Source of the DNA: Flectonema sp. DT1601
Lineage: Eukaryota; Euglenozoa; Diplonemea; Diplonemida; Diplonemidae
NCBI GenBank assembly: GCA_964019425.1
Contig: OZ025796.1
Span: forward strand, 620,001 to 684,000
Length of the DNA: 64,000 nt
Direction of reading: 5' to 3'
A model generated the notes under the pieces. The model had not been told where the DNA came from and made no database searches. It saw only the letters and a program-made list of their open reading frames with translations. This document shows positions 19,984-30,294 of the stretch, piece after piece. A program made the translations under genes and the position numbers. The stretch's first letter is position 1. Every line of letters begins with the position of its first letter.

Positions 19984-22900
19984 TTGCCGAGACACGGTAC
20001 TTCGCCGGATGTTATTCTCCACCATGAGGAATTACAATTGTTACACTTCGGGCTTATTGGTGATGGTACCGAACATGGATCTGATCACTTACCACTTGCT
20101 GCTGTCTTTGATACGTTCTCACCTCTGGAGACGGTGAACAACCAAGCCTCGAAAAAGTCGGTCTGGGACTTCAATACAGCTGATTGGCTTTCGTTCCGAT
20201 GCGATCTGGACTACCGACTAAGCAAGGTGAACAGTATGCCGAAGGTGGGTATCAGGGCAGCAACATTTAACCGTATCCTGCTTCATGTGGCGAAGAAAAA
20301 CATCCGAAGACTGCTTAGGATCCAGGGTAAGAGGAGGCGAATGTGGAATGCTTCGACTCCAGAGACTAAACAAGCGAAGGGAAAATTCGTTGCCGAGAAA
20401 TTGGCTCAGGGTGAAGGATTTGCGTTTGCTTTTAAGAAAATTAAAGACCTGGATGCCGATGGGGGTCAGGAGATTCAAATCCCTGAATTCAGTGAGGACC
20501 AACTCCCTATTAAATTCCTTGAGCAATTCGTGAAGACCTCTGTCAGGAAACGATTGAAATCTCCTAAGCTGAAGCCGAATGATTACGTGGGTGTTTGTGG
20601 ACCTCTAGTAATGTCTGAGCTTGAGCGTGCAATCAAGAAAATAAAGGCGAGAAAGGCCCCTGGTCCTGATGGAATCCACGGGGCGATGCTCAAGAACCTT
20701 TCCGCAACCGGTAGAAGATTTCTCTTATCGGTGTTTAACGACTCCTGGCTCGCGGCTAAGGTACCAAAAGTTTGGAAAGAGGGTATGATTAAACCGGTAT
20801 ACAAACCGGGTAAACCCAAAGAAAAGCTATCCAGCTACAGACCGATCACGTTGACATCTGTAGTCGGTAAAATGCTTGAACGGATAATTTACGACAGGCT
20901 AATGTATTGGTTGACGTCAAATAATGCCTTGTCCTCCATTCAGGCAGGTTTCAGAAGGGGTAGGAATACTTGCGAGCAAATCTCACTGCTGGTCAATGCG
21001 CTTCATGGTGCGAGAAAAGGTGGCAAGAGTTCGATACTGCTCTCTTTCGACTTCACTGAGGCATTTGATAGGATAAATCATGTTAAACTGATTGCTAAAA
21101 TGGTGGCGATGGGGATTCCTTCACCATTCATCGGATGGGTCGCTAACTTTCTGACGCGAAGGAAGGCAAAGGTTAGTGTCAATGGCAATCTGAGCGCATA
21201 CAGAACTGTGACGAAAGGTGTTCCGCAAGGGTCGATTGTTGAGCCTCTCCTTTATCTGATATATGTCGACGACCTGGCTAAGAAACTTGAGAAGACTGGA
21301 TGTGTTTCAGCACTCTACGCAGACGACACAGCTTGTGTGGTATCGAATAAGGATTTTAAAGTAACTTACCGGATGGCGCAATTAGTCCTTGGGTTAGTGG
21401 ATCGTTGGTGCAAAGATAATGACATGGCACTGTCGGTTTCGAAGACCTGCGGGATGCCGGTGGACTGTCCTAGGAATATGTATTGGAGGCTGGGATTCCC
21501 CAGAACGTCAGGAGAGAACTTCTTTCGGATCAGTAGGGAGGAACTGGCTGGGATGATTCGGTCAAATGAAGAAGGTAGGCCATTACTTGGAAATGGGGCG
21601 ATGATCCTCAAGCTGGGTGATACGGAGGTTACGAAGGCAAGTGATCTTCTAGAAATGATGCCAGTGGGACCGGATCCGACCTGGGTGAAGTTGCTGACTG
21701 CCGTACTCATGCCGATGGTGGATAGTGTAAAGTACTTGGGTGTCCATATTTACATATGGTACACAAGTGGATAAACTACTGGATGAGACGAGGAAGGGAC
21801 TTGTACTGCTTCGAAAGTTAGAGCTATTCAACTTTGATTTCAAAACGCTGAACATGATCAAGAACTTATACATCCTCTCAAGGATTCTGTATGGGCTTGA
21901 GAGCTATGGACCTTTCTTGACAGATGAACAGCTAAAACCTATTGACCTGAATCTGAGGAAGATAGCTAGAAAGATCACCGGCTGCGGCTTCAACACAAGG
22001 TCCCTTCCGTTACTGTGGGAGGCGAACATACTCCCGATGAGACTGCAGATTGAGAAGCTGGCCAGGATAGCTTTGTTCCGGTATCGATCACTGGATTGGG
22101 TTCCTTCTACGAAGGGAATCGCTAGTGGAACTTGGAGTTCAACTTTACCGGCTGAGGACCGTAATATGGAGATCCAAGGGATTGTCACGCCCGACAGCAT
22201 CGAGCCATGGATAGATGTTCCGAACCTGGAGATATCTTGCAGATATGGACATTCGAAGACCGGTGTTGCTGAAGTGGACAAGGCTAAGTTCGAGGAGTAC
22301 TGCAGCGAACTTAGGCCATGTACCTCGTCCATTTTTGTTGACGGATCCCACGACCCTGTCAACTACACGGCAGGCGCAGCAGCAGTGCAGATCACGCCGT
22401 GTGAACGGACCATGGCATCGAGACTTGTTGCAACGGAAAGTAGTTATAAAGCTGAACAGGTAACTCTGAAGCTGTTAATAAGTGAATTTGGAAAAGCAAC
22501 CTCTGTCTTGGGTCCCAGATCTGGAATCACGAGAGTCTTCAGTGATTCTAAATCCAATCTGGATGAGCTGCGTGGTGGAATTGCGGCTCAGAGGAAGCTG
22601 AACTCTCTCTCGATACTAGAAGGGATAAGAAAATTAGACTCATTCGTACACCTTCAATTCATCCCAGCTCACGTGGGAATTGAACCGCATGACAAGGCAG
22701 ATGAACTGGCGAAAAAGATCTCAAAAGATGTTAAGAGCAAGCCGGTGTCAACGACCATGGACTTCTTCTCACATAAGTCAAGGATAGCGAGGGAAGCTAA
22801 CAGAAAGCTGTTTGGTAAGATTATGGAGGGTTCAACAAGGGCGAAACCACCGATCAAACGGGTGATGCTTAGGCAATATCTTGATGCTACCGGAGGCCTT

Positions 22901-23237
22901 GAGAGCGGCTCGATACCCCAAGGACATGCTGAGAGAATCAGAGATAAGGATAGCCAGGTTCAGAACGGGCTCTCACCCCCTGCTCAGGGTAAATGAACTA
23001 CCGATAAAGTGCCCCTTCTGCAAAAGAACAGACTCTACTGCCCGACATCTAATATTTGATTGCGAGGATGGTGACGTGGTCCGCATTAGAGAAGGAACAA
23101 TAAGATCAAACATTCAGGAAGCGAGAATTTCCGAGACCAAACTGAATCTTTCAATAATGTTTGCGACGAGAAATCTTCACGCCCTAGCAGGCTACTTATG
23201 GCATTTGGAACAACGAACAGGCTTATCAAACTGTTAA
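19984..23237 (+). pseudogene. LINE-B1 ORF2 (RT / RNase H / zinc knuckle), frameshifted
   Basis: Segment 1 (19984-21774) has TSPDVILHHEE and GSDHLPLAA of the endonuclease, then RT motifs KAPGPDGIHGAM, SFDFTEAFDRINH, GVPQGSIV and YADDTACVV. The conserved Gly after PQGSIV is Glu here (GAG; GGG in copy 2). Segment 2 (21740-22996) begins after a small deletion and frameshift at about 21750 (LINE-C has DDRLTF there) and carries RNase H (IFVDGS, SSYKAEQ, FSDSKS, IPAHVGIEPHDKADELAKK). Segment 3 (22881-23237), after a second shift, has the knuckle CPFCKRTDSTARHLIFDC. Not functional as a single protein. Confidence 0.85.
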
Positions 23238-23348
23238 CTGATTGGTAGTTGCTAATTCATTAGTATCATTCTCCCTTATCACACTCCTTAATCATCTCCT
23301 AATTTCTCTGAGGACATCCGCAGAGCTTCATGGCTCGTAGGTAACCCA

Positions 23349-23363
23349 GTGGTCTTTGGCCAC
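23349..23363 (+). other. Conserved 3' UTR hairpin, LINE-B1
   Basis: GTGGTCTTTGGCCAC: 6-bp stem with one G-T pair and a TTT loop. The same element occurs in LINE-B2 (26790-26804) and, as a perfect stem, in LINE-C (61120-61134). Confidence 0.55.
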
Positions 23364-23582
23364 CGTCCCTGTACTGATCCTTCGCTTTATATTAACTGTG
23401 TCTTGAGATTCCTATCCGGGGAAGTCCTCCAACGGACTCAGGACAGTTGCGCTTGTTTTTACTTATATACTTTATCAAAAAATAAGAAGGGCAAGAATGC
23501 TCAGAATGAAGAAAAATAAAGTGGAAAGACAGGGGGGATGTGACTAAATAAATAAATAAAAAAAAGTTTTTATTTATTTAGG

Positions 23583-26500
23583 TCTGATCACTTACCTCTT
23601 GCTGCAGTCTTTGACACGTTCTCACCGCTGGAAACAGTGAACAACCAGGCATCGAAAAAATCAGTCTGGGACTTTAATACAGCTGATTGGTACTCGTTCC
23701 GTCTTGATTTGGATTACCGACTTAGCAAGGTGAACAGTCCTCCGAAGGTGGGTATCAGAGCGGCAACATTTAACCGTATCCTGCTTCATGTGGCGAAGAA
23801 GAACATCCGCAGAAGGCTCAGGATCCAGGGTAAGAGGAGGAGATTGTGGAATTCCTCAACCCCTGAGACCAAACAAGCGAAGGGAAAATTCGTTGCTGAG
23901 AAACTTGCACAAGGTGAAGGTTTTGCATTCGCCTTCAAGAAGATTAAGGACCTGGATGCCGATGGGGGTCAAGACATCCAAATCCCTGAATTCAGTGAGG
24001 ACCAACTCCCCAGTAAATTTCTCGATCAGTTCGTTAAGACCTCTGTCAGGAAACGTTTGAAATCTCCGAAGCTGAAGCCAAGTGATTACGCAGGTGCTTG
24101 TGGACCTCTGGTGATGTCTGAGCTTGAGCGCGCTATCAAGAAGGTAAAAGCTGGTAAGGCTCCTGGTCCTGATGGAATCCATGGGGCGATGCTGAAGAAC
24201 CTATCAGCAACCGGTAGATGATTTCTCTTATCGGTATTCAACGACTCCTGGCTCTCAGCTAGAGTTCCGAAGGTCTGGAAAGAGGGTATGATTAAACCGG
24301 TATACAAACCGGGTAAACCCAAAGAAAAGCTATCCAGCTACAGGCCGATCACGTTGACATCTGTAGTCGGTAAAATGCTTGAACGGATAATTTACGACAG
24401 GCTAATGTATTGGTTGACGTCAAATAATGCCTTGTCCTCCATTCAGGCAGGTTTCAGAAGGGGTAGGAATACTTGCGAGCAAATCTCACTGCTGGTCAAT
24501 GCGCTTCATGGTGCGAGAAAAGGTGGCAAGAGTTCGATACTGCTCTCTTTCGACTTCACTGAGGCATTTGATAGGATAAATCATGTTAAACTGATTGCTA
24601 AAATGGTGGCGATGGGGATTCCTTCACCATTCATCGGATGGGTCGCTAACTTTCTGACGCGAAGGAAGGCAAAGGTTAGTGTCAATGGCAATCTGAGCGC
24701 ATACAGAACTGTGACGAAAGGTGTTCCGCAAGGGTCGATTGTTGGGCCTCTCCTTTATCTGATATATGTCGACGACCTGGCTAAGACACTTGAGAAGACT
24801 GGATGTGTTTCAGCACTCTACGCAGACGACACAGCTTGTGTGGTATCGAATAAGGATTTTAAAGTAACTTACCGGATGGCGCAATTAGTCCTTGGGTTAG
24901 TGGATCGTTGGTGCAAAGATAATGACATGGCACTGTCGGTTTCGAAGACCTGCGGGATGCCGGTGGACTGTCCTAGGAATATGTATTGGAGGCTGGGATT
25001 CCCCAGAACGTCAGGAGAGAACTTCTTTCGGATCAGTAGGGAGGAACTGGCTGGGATGATTCGGTCAAATGAAGAAGGTAGGCCATTACTTGGAAATGGG
25101 GCGATGATCCTCAAGCTGGGTGATACGGAGGTTACGAAGGCAAGTGATCTTCTAGAAATGATGCCAGTGGGACCGGATCCGACCTGGGTGAAGTTGCTGA
25201 CTGCCGTACTCATGCCGATGGTGGATAGTGTAAAGTACTTGGGTGTCCATATTTACATATGGTACACAAGTGGATAAACTACTGGATGAGACGAGGAAGG
25301 GACTTGTACTGCTTCGAAAGTTAGAGCTATTCAACTTTGATTTCAAAACGCTGAACATGATCAAGAACTTATACATCCTCTCAAGGATTCTGTATGGGCT
25401 TGAGAGCTATGGACCTTTCTTGACAGATGAACAGCTAAAACCTATTGACCTGAATCTGAGGAAGATAGCTAGAAAGATCACCGGCTGCGGCTTCAACACA
25501 AGGTCCCTTCCGTTACTGTGGGAGGCGAACATACTCCCGATGAGACTGCAGATTGAGAAGCTGGCCAGGATAGCTTTGTTCCGGTATCGATCACTGGATT
25601 GGGTTCCTTCTACGAAGGGAATCGCTAGTGGAACTTGGAGTTCAACTTTACCGGCTGAGGACCGTAATATGGAGATCCAAGGGATTGTCACGCCCGACAG
25701 CATCGAGCCATGGATAGATGTTCCGAACCTGGAGATATCTTGCAGATATGGACATTCGAAGACCGGTGTTGCTGAAGTGGACAAGGCTAAGTTCGAGGAG
25801 TACTGCAGCGAACTTAGGCCATGTACCTCGTCCATTTTTGTTGACGGATCCCACGACCCTGTCAACTACACGGCAGGCGCAGCAGCAGTGCAGATCACGC
25901 CGTGTGAACGGACCATGGCATCGAGACTTGTTGCAACGGAAAGTAGTTATAAAGCTGAACAGGTAACTCTGAAGCTGTTAATAAGTGAATTTGGAAAAGC
26001 AACCTCTGTCTTGGGTCCCAGATCTGGAATCACGAGAGTCTTCAGTGATTCTAAATCCAATCTGGATGAGCTGCGTGGTGGAATTGCGGCTCAGAGGAAG
26101 CTGAACTCTCTCTCGATACTAGAAGGGATAAGAAAATTAGACTCATTCGTACACCTTCAATTCATCCCAGCTCACGTGGGAATTGAACCGCATGACAAGG
26201 CAGATGAACTGGCGAAAAAGATCTCAAAAGATGTTAAGAGCAAGCCGGTGTCAACGACCATGGACTTCTTCTCACATAAGTCAAGGATAGCGAGGGAAGC
26301 TAACAGAAAGCTGTTTGGTAAGATTATGGAGGGTTCAACAAGGGCGAAACCACCGATCAAACGGGTGATGCTTAGGCAATATCTTGATGCTACCGGAGGC
26401 CTTGAGAGCGGCTCGATACCCCAAGGACATGCTGAGAGAATCAGAGATAAGGATAGCCAGGTTCAGAACGGGCTCTCACCCCCTGCTCAGGGTAAATGAA

Positions 26501-26998
26501 CTACCGATAAAGTGCCGTGGTCCGCATTAGAGAAGGAACAATAAGATCAAACATTCAGGAAGCGAGAATCTCCGAGACCAAGCTAAATCTTTCAATAATG
26601 TTTGCGACGAGAAATCTTCACGCCCTAGCAGGCTACTTATGGCATTTGGAACAACGAACAGGCTTATCAAACTGTTAACTGATTGGTAGTTGCTAATTCA
26701 TTAGTATCATTCTCCCTTATCACACTCCTTAATCACCTCCTAATTTCTCTGAGGACATCCGCAGAGCTTCATGGCTCGTAGGTAACCCAGTGGTCTTTGG
26801 CCACCGTCCCTGTACTGATCCTTCGCTTTATATTAACTGTGTCTTGAGATTCCTATCCGGGGAAGTCCTCCAACGGACTCAGGACTTTGCGGGTTTGCGG
26901 GTAAGAAGGGCAAGAATGCTCAGAATGAAGAAAAATAAAGTGGAAAGACAGGGGGGATGTGACTAAATAAATAAATAATAAATAAATAAAAAAAGATT
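23583..26998 (+). mobile_element. LINE-B copy 2, head to tail with copy 1
   Basis: Starts at the GSDHLPLAA codons directly after the tail and target repeat of copy 1 and ends in (TAAA)n. It differs from copy 1 at many positions up to about 24276. Then 2,239 bp (24277-26515) are almost identical to 20774-23012 (three differences noticed), after which it differs again. A 62-bp deletion relative to copy 1 (23013-23074 there) removes the zinc knuckle. Confidence 0.88.
23637..26499 (+). pseudogene. LINE-B2 ORF2, nonsense codon and frameshifts
   Basis: Segment 1 (23637-24221) ends at a TGA where copy 1 has AGA (Arg). Segment 2 (24288-25277) holds the RT motifs with intact PQGSIVG and YADDTACVV. 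Segment 3 (25243-26499) holds RNase H. The frameshift between segments 2 and 3 is the same as in copy 1, at the equivalent base. The zinc knuckle is deleted. Shared lesions show that the two copies exchanged or duplicated this region after inactivation. Confidence 0.85.
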
Positions 26999-27017
26999 CT
27001 TTTATAAAGAATCTTTT
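26999..27017. other. Short palindrome
   Basis: AAAGATTCTTTTATAAAGAATCTTT lies at about 26993-27017: a near-perfect inverted repeat at the junction between the LINE-B2 tail and the truncated giant-element copy. Confidence 0.5.
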
Positions 27018-27522
27018 TGTGACTACGCTGAATGCTGCGGATTGTTGGAGAGATCGCGTCGTGGGAAAGAGAAGAGGAAAAGGAAATCACGGGGATCGCG
27101 ATCGAAAAACGATGCCATGTGAGAAGCATGAAACGGAAAGTGAATGAACGGAAAAAATTAAATGTAAAGAAGTGAACTTGTAAAAAATGTAAAGAAGCAA
27201 ACATGTGAAACGAAAAATGAAAAAAAAAAAGAAGAGTGAAAAGGAAGACAGAGTTGTATGTAAACTGTATGTAAATGTAAGAAGAAAGAAAAAACACGCT
27301 GGAAGTGGGAGTGCAACCATCAGCGCAAACACAACCACAAATATTGTTTTTTTTCCTTTTTCTTTTCTTCGCTTCGACGACAGATATGGTAGGACCTAGA
27401 AAACCGGCCCAAAACTTGTGTTGCAGTTTATCTTTTTAGCGCACACTCATGTAACATGAGGATCGCTGGTTCCGAGGGTTTGCTCTCCTGCCATACTTGC
27501 CTCTCACCCTCAAAAAAAAAAG
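27018..27522 (+). mobile_element. 5'-truncated copy of the giant-1 3' end
   Basis: Matches 42025-42540 closely: the last ~33 codons of the giant-1 polyprotein (ending at TGA 27119-27121), its whole 3' UTR and the A tail. A 5'-truncated, poly(A)-ended second copy proves that giant-1 is mobilised by target-primed reverse transcription and fixes its 3' end. The 3' UTR contains a perfect hairpin, CTCATG-TAA-CATGAG, at about 27447-27461. Confidence 0.85.
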
Positions 27523-27601
27523 AATTAATAAAAATAAAAGATTTATTATTCTCCGCTTTAGTCCGAAGACTCTGCGGAGAAAAAAATTATTTATTTACTA
27601 C

Positions 27602-28092
27602 CATAGATGGAAGTGCCCTCCAAATTTGGAGGGCGCCTGGTGAAAATCAGCCACAAAAATTTGTAGGGCCAAAATAGGGCGCGTAGGACGCTTTTTAAAT
27701 TAAATTTAATATAATGCCGAGCTCATTTTAACACACCCCTGCCCTCAGCGAGGTCGAATCGCGTCGAGTTTCAGCTTCAGGGATTGCAGCAGGCTCCGGA
27801 AGCTCTCAAGGAGTGGCCCATTGTTTTTTGCCATCGTTGACTCCGAACCATGACCTGGAGGTCTCGGGTTCGAACCCCGTGACACCCTTTTTTCTCTTTC
27901 TCGAAAGACTGCCAAGCATGTCAAAAAAAAAATTTTGGCTTCTGCGTCAAAATACTTGTGTGTCAGTGTAAGTCCCCGTCAATTTAGCTGTCTTATAGTA
28001 ATAAAAAAGGTAGAAAAAAGCGCCCTCCAAAATAATATTTATATTAAAAGCGCCCTACACGCCCTCCAAATTTTAGGGCACTTCCATCTATG
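27602..28092. mobile_element. MITE-like element with 34-bp inverted ends
   Basis: The ends CATAGATGGAAGTGCCCT at 27602 and its inverse at 28092 are identical over 18 bp; the match continues to about 34 bp with two changes. Flanking TTACTAC (27595-27601) and TAACTAC (28093-28099) suggest a 7-bp target duplication with one change. Subterminal palindrome CCCTCCAAATTTGGAGGG. No transposase. The interior contains a tRNA-like segment. Confidence 0.6.
27838..27890 (+). other. tRNA-like segment with B box
   Basis: GGGTTCGAACCCC (B box) followed by GTGACACCC and a T-run that could terminate Pol III. No matching acceptor stem or A box was found, so it is not called a tRNA. Confidence 0.3.
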
Positions 28093-28242
28093 TAACTACG
28101 GTATTTATTTAATCACGCGTGTGATCAGATCTCTCCTGGTTAATCCAAGACCCGGTGCAAAGACGACAAAAACAGTGTTAAATTAGAAAAGTTTTACCGA
28201 TTTGTTAATGCATCGAGCTTGACAAAATTAAAAAAATAAAAC

Positions 28243-28314
28243 TGCGCTCACCGGGAGTCGAACCCGGGCCGCTCGCTTGGAAGGCGAGAATACTAACCGT
28301 TATACCATGAGCGC
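28243..28314 (-). tRNA. tRNA-Gly (UCC), second copy
   Basis: Identical over all 72 nt to the tRNA at 8902-8973, with the same anticodon and arms. T-runs follow on the minus strand (A-runs before 28241 on plus). The flanks are unrelated apart from A-richness, so this looks like an ordinary dispersed gene copy. Confidence 0.95.
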
Positions 28315-28339
28315 GTATATACATCATTTTCTTTTATCT

Positions 28340-28383
28340 ATTAGTAGAGGTGGCGGTATAATCACCATGGTGAAGAGAGGCTT
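28340..28383 (+). mobile_element. LINE endonuclease remnant carrying the LINE-C target site
   Basis: About 40 bp reading RGGGIITMVKRG, matching the LINE-C endonuclease segment RGGGVITMVKK at 57301-57336. LINE-C inserted in it; its last 11 bp (AAGAGAGGCTT, 28373-28383) are the left copy of the target duplication. Confidence 0.6.
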
Positions 28384-28421
28384 CTGTACTTCTGTACTTC
28401 TGTACTTTCTGTACTTTATTG
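28384..28421 (+). other. SL exon remnant at the LINE-C 5' end, with slippage repeats
   Basis: CTGTACTTCTGTACTTCTG then TACTTTCTGTACTTTATTG: the last 16 nt match the SL 3' end, preceded by two to three extra TTCTGTAC units. It is followed by the LINE-C 5' UTR (ATTTCGCAACC...), the same junction as in the minus-strand copy near 2785. Confidence 0.75.
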
Positions 28422-28478
28422 ATTTCGCAACCTAATATTGGTAAGAATCAGTGGGTACGTTTCACAGGAAAAGCAATT

Positions 28479-29272
28479 ATGAGAGACAACCTGAGGAGGT
28501 TAGTATCGGAGGCTATGAACCTCCTGAAGATGGTGGGAGATGATGGGATCCCCGAGTATGAGAAAGAGAAAAGAGTAGCGAATCTCCTGATGGAGGTTAT
28601 CCAGTTCGTGACGGGGTCGGAAGGTGGGAACCCTGAGATGAAAAGAAGAAGACCGGACACTCCCGAAGTGGGTGGTGGGACGGATGCGACCGCGACGGCA
28701 ACCGAAGCGACGGCCCCTACCGCAGGCAGCAATCAACCGACAACAGAGGCGTCTACAGCTTCTAATCAACAGACAACATCGGCACCTAAACAATCAACCT
28801 TTTCGTTTCCGCTGCCTGTACCATCATCAACATCGACTAAACAAACCACAAAGGGGAATGCTAAAGCAAGCTACCCGGAATGGCATGTACACGGCGCGTG
28901 GGCGGGCACTGTGTCTACAATCAACTACGACGTAGCAGCGAATGCTACCAACAATCTCGCATCGGGTCTTGTTTTAGTACGCTCTAAACAGGACTGGGAA
29001 GCTCTCCGTCAGACAAAGAAGAGTGGTCGATGGGCTGCAATCAGCAAAGTACCGCTAACCAAAAGCACGGTGCCTGTCGCCATACCGGTGATCAAAAAGG
29101 GTGGTGTCTGCGAAATCAGACGAGTCTTCTACACGCATATCTGTGGTGAAGATTTTTCCAAAGCCACATCCGAAATTCAACATCCGACACCCGACCCCGT
29201 CTTGTTTGTTCAGGATTGGGGCAAATCAAGTGAAAAAGATCTAACGATCAAAACAAAGGAACTGCTAAAAAA
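28479..29272 (+). CDS. LINE-C ORF1, N-terminal part
   Basis: Starts MRDNLRRLVSEAMNLLKMV. About 70 helical residues, a basic patch (MKRRRP), a Thr/Ala/Ser/Gln-rich linker, then a globular domain (YPEWHVHGAWAGTV; KSGRWAAISK; VCEIRRVFYTHICGEDF) of unrecognised family. The frame meets the inserted SL after ELLK, so the natural product is cut here. The continuation is at 56158, in frame. Probably the RNA-binding protein of the LINE; the fold does not resemble the CCHC or L1-type ORF1 motifs that I know. Confidence 0.8.
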
Positions 29273-29309
29273 CCAACGATTCTAAAGCTACAGTTTCTGT
29301 ACTTTATTG
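29271..29309 (+). other. Complete 39-nt spliced-leader exon (retroposed)
   Basis: Starts AACCAACGATTC and ends CAGTTTCTGTACTTTATTG; identical to 42539-42577. Length, AAC start and 3' end match kinetoplastid/diplonemid SL exons. No SL intron or SL RNA gene follows, so it was copied from a trans-spliced mRNA. It marks the 5' end of the first giant unit, directly after the TAAAAAA target sequence. Confidence 0.88.
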
Positions 29310-29342
29310 CCCCTCCCCCTCCCCCGCTCCACAGCTGACAAC

Positions 29343-30263
29343 ATGCCAAAGCGCATCGGCAAGTATGAATTGGGTAAGACCCTGGGAGCTGGAACATTCT
29401 CAAAGGTAAAAGAAGGATGTGATGTTGAGAATGGTACTAAGTACGCAGTCAAGATTGTTGACAAACAATTACTAACTAAGGGACACATGGAACAACAACT
29501 CAAGCGAGAGATCGCAATTATGAAATTACTCGATCACCGAAACGTATTAAAGATGGTTGACGTGCTACAGACTGGTAAGAATATTTATTTAATCCTTGAC
29601 CTGTTGACTGGAGGTGATCTCTTCGACAGATTAGAGCAGGCGAAGAGATTCGAAGAGGACGTTGCTCGCAAATACTTCCAGCAGCTTATCTCTGGACTCT
29701 ACTACCTCCACGCCCAAGGAATCGCTCACAGAGATTTAAAGCCGGAAAACCTTTTGCTTGATACTAACAACATTATTTTTATCGCTGATTTCGGTTTCTC
29801 TCGTTTACTGAATAACCAACAACTCCTTAATACTGTTTGTGGTACTCCTAACTACATGGCACCAGAAGTTTTAAAAGAAAAAGGATATGACGGTAAGAAA
29901 GCTGACATCTGGTCAGCTGGAGTAATCCTTTACGCGATGCTTGCGGGATACCTTCCTTTTGATGATCCAAATATGAACGTCCTCTGTGATAAGATTGAAG
30001 CAGGTGAGTACAGAATGAGTCGGAAGTTCAGTCCAAACGCTGCTGACTTCATTAAGAGAATGCTTACTGTTGATCCTGATAAACGGATAACACTAGAACA
30101 GATGATTGAGCATCCGTTCTTTGTACCTGACTTTGACAAAGAGTATTTTATTAAATGTTGTGGTAAGGCAGTTAACCCGAGCCAAGACCAAATTGACAGC
30201 GCCTGGTCAGTGTGCAAGGAAGACGAGAAAAACAGCCCAACCGCTAAGAAGATTCAGCGATGA
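29343..30263 (+). CDS. Ser/Thr protein kinase (CAMK/SNF1-like), intronless, inside the giant-1 unit
   Basis: 306 aa with a complete kinase fold: Gly loop GAGTFSKVKEG, lysine in YAVKIVDK, HRDLKPENLL, DFG in IADFGFSRLL, activation segment GTPNYMAPEVL, DIWSAGVILYAMLAGYLPF and a conserved late Arg (PDKRITLEQMIEHPFF). These motifs are typical of SNF1/CIPK-like CAMK kinases; no NAF or UBA domain follows, only a ~35-residue tail. The 33-nt leader between SL and ATG is C-rich. GC content is clearly lower than in the polyprotein after it, pointing to a separate origin. It lies inside the target duplications, so it arrived with the element: either a captured ORF or a chimera formed by template switching. 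It is the only host-like gene in the composite. Confidence 0.92.
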   Translation: MPKRIGKYELGKTLGAGTFSKVKEGCDVENGTKYAVKIVDKQLLTKGHMEQQLKREIAIMKLLDHRNVLKMVDVLQTGKNIYLILDLLTGGDLFDRLEQAKRFEEDVARKYFQQLISGLYYLHAQGIAHRDLKPENLLLDTNNIIFIADFGFSRLLNNQQLLNTVCGTPNYMAPEVLKEKGYDGKKADIWSAGVILYAMLAGYLPFDDPNMNVLCDKIEAGEYRMSRKFSPNAADFIKRMLTVDPDKRITLEQMIEHPFFVPDFDKEYFIKCCGKAVNPSQDQIDSAWSVCKEDEKNSPTAKKIQR

Positions 30264-30294
30264 GGGAAGAAATTCATCATTGTTTGTTCGTATT

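Larger units (their letters stand above)
19889..23560 (+). mobile_element. LINE-B copy 1 (5'-truncated, inactivated)
   Basis: Starts inside the endonuclease domain and ends with a ~330-bp 3' UTR and a (TAAA)n-type tail instead of pure poly(A). It encodes APE C-terminus, RT, RNase H and zinc knuckle in three frames. LINE-B is clearly related to LINE-C at protein level. The 3' UTR carries a short hairpin (23349-23363) also found in LINE-C. Confidence 0.88.

Noticed and set aside
27838-27890. Functional tRNA gene
   Set aside because: B box and terminator only; no acceptor stem or A box at the right distance.
28441-28467. GTAAGAATC...TTTCACAG in the LINE-C leader as a mini-intron
   Set aside because: Only 27 nt long, and it is retained in both genomic copies although these derive from processed RNA.
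30106-30294. Extension of the giant-1 ORF upstream to 30106
   Set aside because: That part lies in another frame over the kinase C-terminus and is open by chance; ATG 30295 follows the kinase stop.
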